From contig JBCBWU010000097.1 in assembly GCA_039816955.1 (NCBI GenBank), forward strand, positions 1 to 26,671: DNA of 26,671 nucleotides. Reading direction: 5' to 3'. Position numbers and translations under genes: made by a program. Shown here piece after piece: positions 7,658-15,253 of the stretch. The stretch comes from Lewinella sp039816955. Its GTDB lineage: Bacteria > Bacteroidota > Bacteroidia > Chitinophagales > Saprospiraceae. Below the pieces are notes generated by a model. It did no database searches. It worked only from the letters and a program-made list of their open reading frames with translations, and was not told the origin of the DNA. Position 1 is the first letter of the stretch. Each line of letters opens with the position of its first letter.

Positions 7658-8794
7658 TTATTCTTTTACAAACTTCTCTACGAAAAGCTCCTCTCCTTCT
7701 GCACTAATAATTTTTAAAATGTATATCCCTGACTTGATACCGGTAACGTCTATGCGATCCATCATTGTTCGATCATGTTGAATTACCAGGTCACCTGATA
7801 TTGAATAGATCAAAATTTGATCCGTTGAGGATGCCGTACCAATGCGTTTATCGTCTCCGACCAAGTTGAAATAATCACGTACTGGATTAGGAGTAATTTT
7901 TAATGATACGGTTCGAGCATCTGGCCTACAATTTAACGATGAGGGACACATAAACGTCTGTTCCTGATGACTACCCCATCCTGAACCACATGCCTGCACT
8001 CCAATGTAAAACTTGTAAGTCTTTAATTCTTCGAATCCAGCCCACGAGCCTCCAGTGAAAACATTCGGGTTAGCATTTATCGTCTCATTTACGTTCACAA
8101 TCAAGGGCAGTCCTGTTCGAATGAATGGACTTTCAAACCTATTCCGCCAGTTTCCAGCTTCCCATACGTATAACTTCCAACGAGAGATTTTATCAGTGCT
8201 ACTACCAGAAGTATTGAGCAGAATATCGTCATCTAAATCATAGGCTCCAATTATGTCTTCATCATTATCAAAAGAGAAAGTAATGTCCGAATTATCGGCA
8301 GGTCCTACGTATGCTTCATTTGTAAACCCTTCAAAATTATTTCCTTGTTGATAAGCCCCCCAAATGCCGATAAACTGTCCTAAAAAGTTAAATAGTTGTG
8401 TTTGCAATTGCTCATTAGGCGTGCAATTTTCAACAAAGCCAGGGGTTTCAACAAATATCCTATACCACCCAGATGATAAGTTGTTAAACCTGTACCCATC
8501 ATCTCCTTTAGCAACTTCTACATCGTTCCAAAGTCCATTACTCTGTCGACGCTGTAAAGTTAACCTTGGAAGTAATATGGTCGCAGAAGGTGCCCTTCGT
8601 CTACAAAAATTTGGTGTTGTACTGCGAATTATAACTGGCGGGGTAGAAACTTGTGAAGTCGTCACAACTGTTGGATAATCAGGTATATCACGTATTTCAA
8701 TAAAAGTACATCCACTTTCAGCCACAGGCTCTTGAGCGTGGAGATTTCCTATAACAAATAGGCAAAGAAACATTGTTAAATTACGGAATAGCAT
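7658..8794 (-). CDS. Secreted protein with T9SS sorting domain, 378 aa
   Basis: A signal peptide (1-20, ending in LHAQ) precedes an unrecognised ~275-residue ectodomain. Residues 298-378 are a T9SS CTD: LKITPNPVRDYF, a strand with SISGDLVIQ, IKSGIYILKI, and tail VEKFVKE. The ectodomain has beta-rich segments (LQRRQSNGLWNDVEVAKGDD, then YRFNNLSSGWYRIFVETPG) resembling a small Ig/CNA-B-like fold, and an acidic stretch FDNDEDIIGAYDLDDDI that could bind calcium; both are guesses. Repeat copy B lies 170 nt upstream and a structured leader lies between. It is the first gene of a probable two-gene unit with the M43 protease. Confidence 0.85.
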   Translation of the reverse strand: MLFRNLTMFLCLFVIGNLHAQEPVAESGCTFIEIRDIPDYPTVVTTSQVSTPPVIIRSTTPNFCRRRAPSATILLPRLTLQRRQSNGLWNDVEVAKGDDGYRFNNLSSGWYRIFVETPGFVENCTPNEQLQTQLFNFLGQFIGIWGAYQQGNNFEGFTNEAYVGPADNSDITFSFDNDEDIIGAYDLDDDILLNTSGSSTDKISRWKLYVWEAGNWRNRFESPFIRTGLPLIVNVNETINANPNVFTGGSWAGFEELKTYKFYIGVQACGSGWGSHQEQTFMCPSSLNCRPDARTVSLKITPNPVRDYFNLVGDDKRIGTASSTDQILIYSISGDLVIQHDRTMMDRIDVTGIKSGIYILKIISAEGEELFVEKFVKE

Positions 8795-8833
8795 CTAACT
8801 TGTGTTTAAAGGTTGAAAAAATTCTTAGGGGTG

Positions 8834-8944
8834 CGAGCATGATAGCTCGACGTTTATCACTCCCTTCTGACTTGTTGTTAAAATTGGTCTTAGCTGCAAG
8901 TCTGATAGCAAAGACTTGCCATTCTCTCTCCAGAATCATGGAGA
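8834..8944 (-). promoter_or_regulatory. Structured 5' leader with three hairpins
   Basis: Between repeat copy B and the start at 8794 there are three perfect small stem-loops: CGAGC/GCTCG (8834-8838 with 8845-8849), GCAAGTCT/AGACTTGC (8896-8903 with 8912-8919) and TCTCCA/TGGAGA (8927-8932 with 8939-8944). If transcription begins at the copy B -7 box, all three lie in a ~220-nt 5' UTR. No known riboswitch was recognised. Confidence 0.4.
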
Positions 8945-8965
8945 AAATGCTTCCAATTTGAAGAT

Positions 8966-9095
8966 TTATGAATTTCGACCGAGAAGGGTAGAAATTAGGT
9001 TTTCTGAAAAGCTATAAGTCAAAACTATCCAGTTCTACTTACAGATTTTGTAACACTTTTAAGGGAGTTTTCTGAGCGGTCCGAAGGTGGGGAAA
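8966..9095 (-). repeat. Intergenic regulatory repeat, copy B
   Basis: It is nearly identical to copy A over 130 bp. On the minus strand it has the same upstream block (reads as plus-strand AACACTTTTAAGGGAGTTTT at about 9051-9070) and the TAGTTTTG -7-like box at 9027-9020. It lies upstream of the 378-aa gene, separated by a structured leader. Confidence 0.75.
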
Positions 9096-9109
9096 GCTCA
9101 CTTTGTGTT

Positions 9110-10003
9110 TTATTCCACAATGACTTTAGTAGAGAGCAATTGCTGGGGAAGCTGAACTTGAACAATATATACTCCAGGAGCTAGTGGTAGATCAAACTGC
9201 TCTAGCTGCTGTGGCGAAGTAACAGTTCGCTCCGTTATTATTACTCCGTCGATACTCATAACTCTCATTTTGACTACACCATCAAAGGATGGTAGCTTGA
9301 CGTTGAAGTACCCTGCGCTTGGGTTGGGGTACACTTGAAACCCAATAGATTGACCTTTTCGAGTGCTACCCTGATTAGACTTAGTGTCAACATCTCTACA
9401 TTCTCCGTTCGAAATATTAACAACGGGCTCTTGGAAGCAGACTAAGGTCTCATCTTGTGCTGTAGCATCATGGAAGGTGCCACTTTCAAGCTCCAGGCAA
9501 AAGGTACCGCACTCAAGTAATGCACAATATGCAAAGGATGGTTCGCAACTACATCCGGTGTCAATCCTTACTATTGGGTTAAAAAACTCAGAACCACAAC
9601 GGTAAATCTCCGCAAATGCCTGTGGTACTACGCAGTCTTCATCACAAACCCACCGAACGCGTAGAATAGAATTAGAGGCATAGATGATCTCAGCGGATAT
9701 GCCAATATTTGACTGTACCACCACAGGAAAACTAGTAGCATTATTTACGGTAGCATCACCTCCCTCCAAAGCCAGGGTCCAAGACCAGGTGTTTCCCGTG
9801 CAATTATCACATGTGGATAAATCCACAGAATAAGTGTTAACCGTATTACAAGCCACAGGATCAGTCCCATTTGTTCCAGGACCGTACAACCCGCAGGGGC
9901 CAGTCTCACCTATTTCAGGAACCTCTTGAGCAACAAGGCAACAAGATGCTACAAGCATGATAAAAACCAGTGTAAATAAATGTGTTAGATTCTTCATAAT
10001 CAA
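9110..10003 (-). CDS. Cys-rich secreted protein with T9SS sorting domain, 297 aa
   Basis: A signal peptide (1-25, ending in CCLVAQ) precedes a Cys-rich ectodomain with about 14 Cys, several in close pairs (TCDNCTG, VCDEDC, TGCSCEP, ECGTFCLE), which suggests a disulfide-stabilised extracellular fold. The segment WSWTLALEGGDATVNNATSF resembles PKD/Ig-like 'WSW' strands seen in Bacteroidota secreted proteins. Residues 222-297 are a T9SS CTD (FQVYPNPSAGYF, a strand with SIDGVI, LAPGVYIVQV, tail STKVIVE). The start could instead be the second Met (residue 3). Function unknown. Repeat copy C lies upstream, with its -7-like box 335 nt from the start. Confidence 0.85.
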   Translation of the reverse strand: MIMKNLTHLFTLVFIMLVASCCLVAQEVPEIGETGPCGLYGPGTNGTDPVACNTVNTYSVDLSTCDNCTGNTWSWTLALEGGDATVNNATSFPVVVQSNIGISAEIIYASNSILRVRWVCDEDCVVPQAFAEIYRCGSEFFNPIVRIDTGCSCEPSFAYCALLECGTFCLELESGTFHDATAQDETLVCFQEPVVNISNGECRDVDTKSNQGSTRKGQSIGFQVYPNPSAGYFNVKLPSFDGVVKMRVMSIDGVIITERTVTSPQQLEQFDLPLAPGVYIVQVQLPQQLLSTKVIVE

Positions 10004-10289
10004 TAAATTTTTTAAGTATCTGCAATTATTTATTAATCCTTCCTCTTGCTGATTCCAGGTTTAATGGACCAGTACTGCAGCTAGGATACCTTCCGCCAAA
10101 ACACACCTCTTCCAGCCCAAGCCTATCACTTAGGTACACGTCTATCCATTCTTGTCAGTACATTTTTTGAGGAAATAGCTCGGCACAACTATAACCACTT
10201 CGCTCTCCCAGGAATTTGTTTAATCATCGCTTGCTGTGAAGTTCTGATTAAAGACAATTATGGTCATTCTATGCGAATCCAAACAGTTG
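10004..10289. other. Long leader region, no gene
   Basis: No coding frame was supported. If transcription starts within copy C, this is a ~330-nt 5' UTR of the 297-aa gene. It includes 10101-10134, whose first 21 nt match about 19 of 21 nt at 21510-21530, upstream of another T9SS gene. Confidence 0.45.
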
Positions 10290-10415
10290 AATTTCGACCA
10301 GCAATGGAAAATTTAACCCTTTGGAAAAACTGCAATACAAAACTACTTGGCGATACTCACAAATTCTATAACACTTTTAAGGGAGTTTTCTGGAAGGGTC
10401 TGAAAGCGTGGAAAT
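10290..10415 (-). repeat. Intergenic regulatory repeat, copy C
   Basis: This is the most diverged copy. The upstream block and the TAGTTTTG box (10345-10338, minus strand) are conserved with exactly the same 23-nt gap after TGTTA as in copies A and B, although most of the 23 nt between differ. That pattern, conserved boxes with fixed spacing, favours a functional promoter/operator over a mere recent duplication. Confidence 0.7.
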
Positions 10416-10552
10416 ATTAACGCTATTAGAGGCAAGGCTATTTAAGATGGGTTGTAACTTCTTTTATTGCTTGAAATTCTCTGTCTTAATCATGTAGGCA
10501 CTGTGTATGAGTCTGTAACGCCTACTCTCCCAATAATAGGTTTAGAAAACAA

Positions 10553-10621
10553 AAAGTGACAGTAACACCCACTGGTCACTGTCACTTTCCCCGTCCGACG
10601 AAGCTTTTAGCGTAGTCGGAC
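10553..10621 (-). terminator. Tandem terminator hairpins after the ABC-F gene
   Basis: Downstream of the ABC-F stop on the minus strand, GTCCGAC/GTCGGAC (10593-10599 with 10615-10621) is followed by a stronger 11-bp perfect stem, AAAGTGACAGT/ACTGTCACTTT (10553-10563 with 10578-10587, plus one), whose minus-strand exit is TTGTTTTCT. The second is a good intrinsic terminator. Confidence 0.75.
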
Positions 10622-10643
10622 TATTATCACTTTCACTAAGCCC

Positions 10644-12275
10644 TTACGCCAACACTTCCCCCATCAACTGCGCCCGCTGCTCGCGGATGTTATCAGCTTT
10701 GAGATAGTTATCAAATTCCATCAAACTATCAATCATACCACTGGGCGTGATTTCGATAATACGGTTTGCCACCGTTTGCGTTAGCTGGTGGTCATGCGTG
10801 GTGAAGATGAGGTTGCCGACGAAATCGCGTAGTGCTTCGTTCAGGGCAGTGATCGATTCCAGATCCAAGTGGTTGGTAGGCTCGTCAAGTAAGACAAAGT
10901 TGGGATGTGCCAACATCGCTTTGGCCATCATGCAGCGTACTTTTTCTCCTCCGGAGAGTACGCTAGACTGCTTGTATACTTCTTCTCCAGAGAACAGCAT
11001 CCGTCCCAGGAAGCCGCGAATAAATTGCTCATCCTTGTTCTCTGAGTACTCCCGCAGCCAGTTGATCAAATCTTGATCCTGCGCATCGGTAAAGTACCGC
11101 TGATTCTCGTTTGGCACGTAGGTGCTGGTAATCGTTTGCCCGTACTCAATAGTACCACCATCTGCTTCTAACTCACCAGCTAGGATTTCGTAAAGAGCAG
11201 TAGTTGCATTACTATCGCCCAGCAAGGTGATCTTCTCACCGTGGTTGATGGTAAAGGAAATATCCTTGAAGAGAAAGTCGCCGTTTTCGTCCTTCTTACT
11301 CAGGTTTTCCACCTTTAGGATTTGGTCACCGGGCTGGCGCTCTGGCTGGAAGTGGATGTAAGGATATTTGCGGCTGGAAGGCTTGATGTCCTCCAGGTTT
11401 AGTTTTTCCAAGGCTTTCTTACGAGAAGTAGCCTGGCGCGACTTGGAAGCATTGGCTGAGAAACGCTGGATAAACTCCATCATCTCCGCCCGCTTCTGTT
11501 CCATTTTCTTGTTCTTATTGGCAATCTGGGCAGCTTTCAACTTGCTAGACTCGTACCAGAAGGTATAATTACCGGTGTAGATGCTGATCTGCTGGAAGTC
11601 GATATCAACGACGTGGGTACAGACCATATCCAGGAAGTAGCGGTCGTGCGAAACCACGATCACCATGTTCTTGAAGTCGGCCAGGAAGTCGGCGAGCCAG
11701 GTGATGGTCTTGGCGTCCAGGTCGTTAGTAGGCTCATCAAGAAGGAGCATATCTGGATTGCCGAACAAGGCTTGCGCCAAAAGCACCTTTACCTTTTCAG
11801 AACCACTGAGTTCCGACATGTTCAGATAGTGCAAGTCTTCCCTGATGCCCATATTACTGAGTAGCTCCGCCGCATCGCTTTCGGCGTTCCAGCCCCCCAT
11901 TTCCCCAAACTGATTCTCCAGCTCAGCAGCGCGCATACCATCTTCCTCCGTAGCGTCCGGATTCATGTAGATGGCGTTCTTTTCCTCCATGATCTGGTAC
12001 ATCTCCTGGTGGCCCATGATCACTACATTAAGCACTTGCTCGTTTTCGTAGGCAAAGTGATCCTGCTTCAACACCGCCATACGGTTGCCTGGCTCGAAGG
12101 TTACCTGCCCCCGATTAGGGTCAATTTCGCCCGAGAGAATCTTCAAAAAAGTCGACTTACCAGCGCCATTGGCGCCTATCACTCCGTAGCAGTTGCCCTG
12201 GGTGAACTTCAAGTCTACATCCTTGAACAAAACGCGCTTGCCGTACTGCAAGGCCAGATCATTAACTGTAATCAT
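10644..12275 (-). CDS. ABC-F family ATPase (YkpA/YbiT-like)
   Basis: The 543-residue protein has two nucleotide-binding domains in one chain and no membrane segments, the ABC-F layout. NBD1: Walker A GANGAGKST (34-42), signature LSGSE (156-160), Walker B MLLLDEPTNDLD (176-187), switch His210. A Lys/Arg-rich helical linker (about 240-300) corresponds to the segment that enters the ribosomal E/P site. NBD2: signature LSGGEK (440-445), Walker B FVLLDEPTNHLD (460-471), His494, but the Walker A position reads GDSNATT (353-359) and lacks the GKS/T. ABC-F proteins act on ribosomes in translation rescue or antibiotic protection; this subtype is poorly characterised. A TACCTTTG promoter box lies 49 nt upstream and a strong terminator follows. 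Confidence 0.93.
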   Translation of the reverse strand: MITVNDLALQYGKRVLFKDVDLKFTQGNCYGVIGANGAGKSTFLKILSGEIDPNRGQVTFEPGNRMAVLKQDHFAYENEQVLNVVIMGHQEMYQIMEEKNAIYMNPDATEEDGMRAAELENQFGEMGGWNAESDAAELLSNMGIREDLHYLNMSELSGSEKVKVLLAQALFGNPDMLLLDEPTNDLDAKTITWLADFLADFKNMVIVVSHDRYFLDMVCTHVVDIDFQQISIYTGNYTFWYESSKLKAAQIANKNKKMEQKRAEMMEFIQRFSANASKSRQATSRKKALEKLNLEDIKPSSRKYPYIHFQPERQPGDQILKVENLSKKDENGDFLFKDISFTINHGEKITLLGDSNATTALYEILAGELEADGGTIEYGQTITSTYVPNENQRYFTDAQDQDLINWLREYSENKDEQFIRGFLGRMLFSGEEVYKQSSVLSGGEKVRCMMAKAMLAHPNFVLLDEPTNHLDLESITALNEALRDFVGNLIFTTHDHQLTQTVANRIIEITPSGMIDSLMEFDNYLKADNIREQRAQLMGEVLA

Positions 12276-12323
12276 TGACGCTAGAGGTTATGAATCAGCA
12301 ACAAGCCGCTGATTTTGAGGCCG

Positions 12324-12331
12324 CAAAGGTA
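12324..12331 (-). promoter_or_regulatory. Bacteroidota -7 promoter box of the ABC-F gene
   Basis: On the minus strand this reads TACCTTTG, an exact TAnnTTTG match, about 50 nt upstream of the ATG at 12275. GTTTAC about 16-18 nt further upstream is a weak -33 candidate. Confidence 0.6.
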
Positions 12332-12383
12332 CGGATTAATTGTAAACTTGGGGTAAAATAGGAGAGAATTAGGGAGCGGGGAA

Positions 12384-12510
12384 GTTCGCGCTACTGCGCT
12401 CACGCTTATAGCTCCCTGGCGGTCGCGTTTGTAGCTCGCGGGGTAAGCTCCCTAACGGTCGCGGAGCAGGGTTCGCTATTGCTCACGGAGCAGCTCACTT
12501 CGTTCGTGGT
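12384..12510 (-). repeat. Degenerate ~22-bp tandem repeat array, left arm
   Basis: Read on the minus strand, about six units begin CGYGARC/CGCGACC, each holding two GNGANC hexamers 3-4 nt apart followed by a pyrimidine/A-rich tail; one unit is truncated to 13 nt. The array is the inverted counterpart of 12580-12791 and starts about 110 bp from the ABC-F start codon. No coding potential was credited. Confidence 0.75.
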
Positions 12511-12579
12511 TTTAGGAGCACCAGCAGATACTACCCACTGAAATAAGAGTTTAAAGCACTACGCACCACCACAAGCTTA

Positions 12580-12791
12580 CGAGCTCATCCGTGAGTACTA
12601 TAGCACGAATATACTCCCCCGAGCTTGCGATTAATCCCCGCGAACAAGGTGAGCTTCTTCCGCGACCACCAGGGAGCTACAACCGTGAGCGATAGCGAAC
12701 TCAACCCGCGAGCTTTGCGAGCTATAACCGCGAACGCAGTGAGCTCACCCGTGAGCGCCAGCGAACTTACCCCGCGAACGCTAGTGAGCCT
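12580..12791 (+). repeat. Degenerate ~22-bp tandem repeat array, right arm
   Basis: About nine head-to-tail units of roughly 19-27 nt, such as CGTGAGCGATAGCGAACTCA, CGCGAACGCAGTGAGCTCAC and CGTGAGCGCCAGCGAACTTA. Each pairs two GNGANC hexamers (GCGAAC, GTGAGC, GCGAGC, GCGACC, GGGAGC). It ends 2 bp before the symporter stop codon. With the left arm it forms a large imperfect inverted repeat around a ~70-bp centre (12511-12579). Confidence 0.8.
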
Positions 12792-12793
12792 GC

Positions 12794-14443
12794 TTAAAAA
12801 ATCAAATACGTACTCAACACCAGCGCTGTGATGATGATGGCAGCAATAGTCGCATATTTCCAAGGTGTAAGATCCAGTTGATCCGTAGCCACAGGCTCGT
12901 AGTCGGTTTCCCTAGGCGACATCTTTCCTACAACCAGCATCACGATGACATTGAAGACAAATAGGATGCCCATCACGTGCAAGAAATGGGGATAGGCTTT
13001 AGCCTCAATAATGCTTAGCGCCTTGACGTCGGTGATGCCATTGGCAGCAGCTTCTGTAAGTGCTTGATCAACGAAGATAGGGCTGAGTACAAACTGACTG
13101 ATTAAGTAGAGAATCACGCCGAGCGTCAGAACAATCTTTGCTCCAAGTGCGGGTACTCTTTTGGTATAAATCCCTACCAGAACTACCGCTAAAATGGGTA
13201 CACTGAGGCTACCCAACATCACTTGGATGTAGGCAAATAAACCGTCGGGTGCATACGCAATAAAGGGAGCAATAATCATCGAGACCACAGCCAGCAGCAA
13301 GCCAAAGGTTTTACCTGCTTTCACGGTTTGGGGCTCGGTGGCATCCTGTTTGAAGAACGGCTTATACAGATCAAAGCCAAACAAAGTAGCGCTACTATTC
13401 AAGAGACTATTGAAGGAACTCAAGATGGCACCGAAGAGTACAGCAGCAAAGAATCCGAGGAAAGCACCTGGCAAGACGGTCTTGACGAGCGTCGGATAAG
13501 CTAAGTCAGCATTGGCCAAATCACCGTCGAATAGGTGCCAGGCGATAATACCGGGTAACACGACGATAACGGGGATCAAAAATTTCACCAAAGCCGCCAG
13601 GACCATCCCTTTTTGCCCCTCTTTTAGGTTTTTAGCGCCAAAGACCCGCTGGAGGATAGACTGGTTGGTACCCCAATAGTAGACCTGAGCCAGCATCATT
13701 CCCGTGAAGATAGTTCCCACAGGAATAGAAGAGTCAACTCCTCCGGCAGCAATGAACTTCTCGGGGTTGCTTTTCCAAAGTATATCAAGACCCGCAGAAG
13801 CGCTACCATCACCAATAGCCATGAGGCCAAACACCGGTATGAGTAAACCACCAATCAACAGTCCAATAGCATTGACCAAATCTGACACAGCTACTGCTTT
13901 AAGCCCTCCAAAAATCGCGTAAACTGAACCGATAATACCAATACTCCACACACAAATCCAGATCCCGGCGGTTTCCGATAGCCCCAGCAGATTGGGTAAA
14001 TCAAATATAGTACTGAAGGCCAATGAGCCGGAGTACAGAATCGTTGGTAGTAACACAATTCCGTAAGCGATCAAAAAGAGAATCGACAAGATGGAATTGG
14101 TTTGCTGATCAAAACGGTTGGAGATAAACTGAGGGATGGTTGTAATCCCTCCTTCCATATACTTAGGCAACAGGAAAAGTGCGGCAAAGAGAATAGCAAT
14201 AGCTGCTAAGGTTTCCCAGGCCATCACCAACACGCCTTCGGTAAAGGCTTGTCCGTTTAGTCCTACAATCTGTTCCGCGGATAAATTGGTTAACAAAAGA
14301 GAACCCGCAATGGTAAGTGCACCAAGGCTTCTTCCGCCCAAGTAGTAACCATCTGCGGTGCTTTCATCGGTACTTCGCGTGGCATACCACGCAATAGCCG
14401 CCACCATTAAAGTGAAACCTGCAAAGGAAAGGATCGCTAACAT
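12794..14443 (-). CDS. SGLT-type sodium:solute symporter (SSS/SLC5 family)
   Basis: The 549-residue polytopic membrane protein (about 14 helices) closely follows the Vibrio SGLT pattern as I remember it. It has NLSAEQIVGLNG in TM1 and AWETLAA in TM2, GGLKAVAVSDLVNAIGLL in the middle, YYWGTNQSILQRVFGAKNLK with a following ALVKFLIPV, SSFNSLLNSSATLFGFDLYK, and YIQVMLG. The Gln, Glu, Tyr, Lys and Gln that contact galactose in vSGLT all appear to have counterparts, so a sugar or sugar-like substrate is likely, driven by Na+. A short hydrophobic C-terminal helix completes it. It is monocistronic, between a hairpin upstream and the repeat arrays downstream. Confidence 0.92.
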   Translation of the reverse strand: MLAILSFAGFTLMVAAIAWYATRSTDESTADGYYLGGRSLGALTIAGSLLLTNLSAEQIVGLNGQAFTEGVLVMAWETLAAIAILFAALFLLPKYMEGGITTIPQFISNRFDQQTNSILSILFLIAYGIVLLPTILYSGSLAFSTIFDLPNLLGLSETAGIWICVWSIGIIGSVYAIFGGLKAVAVSDLVNAIGLLIGGLLIPVFGLMAIGDGSASAGLDILWKSNPEKFIAAGGVDSSIPVGTIFTGMMLAQVYYWGTNQSILQRVFGAKNLKEGQKGMVLAALVKFLIPVIVVLPGIIAWHLFDGDLANADLAYPTLVKTVLPGAFLGFFAAVLFGAILSSFNSLLNSSATLFGFDLYKPFFKQDATEPQTVKAGKTFGLLLAVVSMIIAPFIAYAPDGLFAYIQVMLGSLSVPILAVVLVGIYTKRVPALGAKIVLTLGVILYLISQFVLSPIFVDQALTEAAANGITDVKALSIIEAKAYPHFLHVMGILFVFNVIVMLVVGKMSPRETDYEPVATDQLDLTPWKYATIAAIIITALVLSTYLIF

Positions 14444-14601
14444 ACATCAAGTTTTGATAGGAATCAGAGCCGGTTTGATCAAAAAAAAACCAGCCGTTAC
14501 CCGCCCGTAGGCAAAAAAGAAGTCCAATATAAGATTTCCATACTAATCTTGGCGTATGGGCTTGGGGCGGAAGGCCAGCAGTAAAGTAAAGGAATAGATT
14601 G

Positions 14602-14660
14602 CCGTGAGGTTTGCTCTCTCCTTTCACTCAGAATGTGAAGTGGGTAGGCAAACCTCACGG
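14602..14660 (-). terminator. 13-bp hairpin just after the miniature T9SS gene
   Basis: CCGTGAGGTTTGC (14602-14614) pairs perfectly with GCAAACCTCACGG (14648-14660), with a small TTCAC/GTGAA stem inside the loop. It starts about 10 nt past the stop at 14671 on the minus strand. The exit is only moderately T-rich, so it may be a terminator or a 3' stabilising hairpin. Confidence 0.6.
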
Positions 14661-14670
14661 TACGGTATGC

Positions 14671-15156
14671 TTACATTTTTGTAACGCTAGTCATGTACTG
14701 GGTAGTTTCATCCATAACCCGGATCAAGTACACACCCGCTGGCAACTGACGGAGAGAGATTTCGTGAGTAGGAACAATACCCTGCTCAAGGATCTTCCCA
14801 GAATAGTCAAAAATCTCAAATGGATGGCCCGCTAAGCTAGTCGGTATGGTAACTCCCGAATAGGTAAGATTAGGAAACGCGCTAAAGGTGCTCGTTACGA
14901 TGTCTCTAGTATTATTGATGGCGCATAGCAGTGCCACATCCGAAGCCACCCATTGCGGGTTACCTTCGAAAATACCGTTATTACCAAAACCACTTGCATC
15001 TTGTGCTTCTGTTTCACTTGAACTATTTAGGTTGTACACAGCGATTAATCCCGGAAGAGGATCCGTTAGCGCACAGTCCTTATTGTCCTGCGCAGAGCTA
15101 ATCACGGATAAGGTTAGATAACATAGGAATAATAGGAATCCTTTGTTCACTTTCAT
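14671..15156 (-). CDS. Miniature T9SS-sorted protein, 161 aa
   Basis: A signal peptide (1-23, ending in ISSAQ) is followed by a segment resembling the first ~40 residues of a LamG/concanavalin-like domain (LPGLIAVYNLN, then DASGFGNNGIFEGNPQWV, 34-70). The sequence then passes straight into a T9SS CTD (about 93-161: AFPNLTYSGVTI, FEIFDYSGKIL, LRQLPAGVYLIRV, tail). The CTD motif is altered, FPNL in place of YPNP. A full LamG domain needs 150 residues or more, so this is either an internally deleted relic that stayed in frame or a very small surface protein. The LamG call is tentative. Nine bases before the start (ACAACTGTA) match the S8 gene leader. Confidence 0.75.
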   Translation of the reverse strand: MKVNKGFLLFLCYLTLSVISSAQDNKDCALTDPLPGLIAVYNLNSSSETEAQDASGFGNNGIFEGNPQWVASDVALLCAINNTRDIVTSTFSAFPNLTYSGVTIPTSLAGHPFEIFDYSGKILEQGIVPTHEISLRQLPAGVYLIRVMDETTQYMTSVTKM

Positions 15157-15253
15157 AATACAGTTGTTTTTGCGAACGCTGTTGGGTTGTGAGAACGCGT
15201 TCGGGTTTAAGAATGGTGGCTGGGATTAACATTTACAGACTGCGATCCTAAAT

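Noticed and set aside
8773..8961. 62-codon plus-strand frame
   Set aside because: It runs antisense through the leader of the 378-aa gene and shows no signal or domain.
12384..12791. Possible CRISPR array
   Set aside because: Units are degenerate, abut with no spacers of constant length, and occur in both orientations; no cas genes are present.
12585..12863. Open frames on both strands across the repeat array (for example 12625-12831 plus)
   Set aside because: Their amino-acid periodicity comes from the 22-bp DNA repeat, and they overlap the symporter 3' end.
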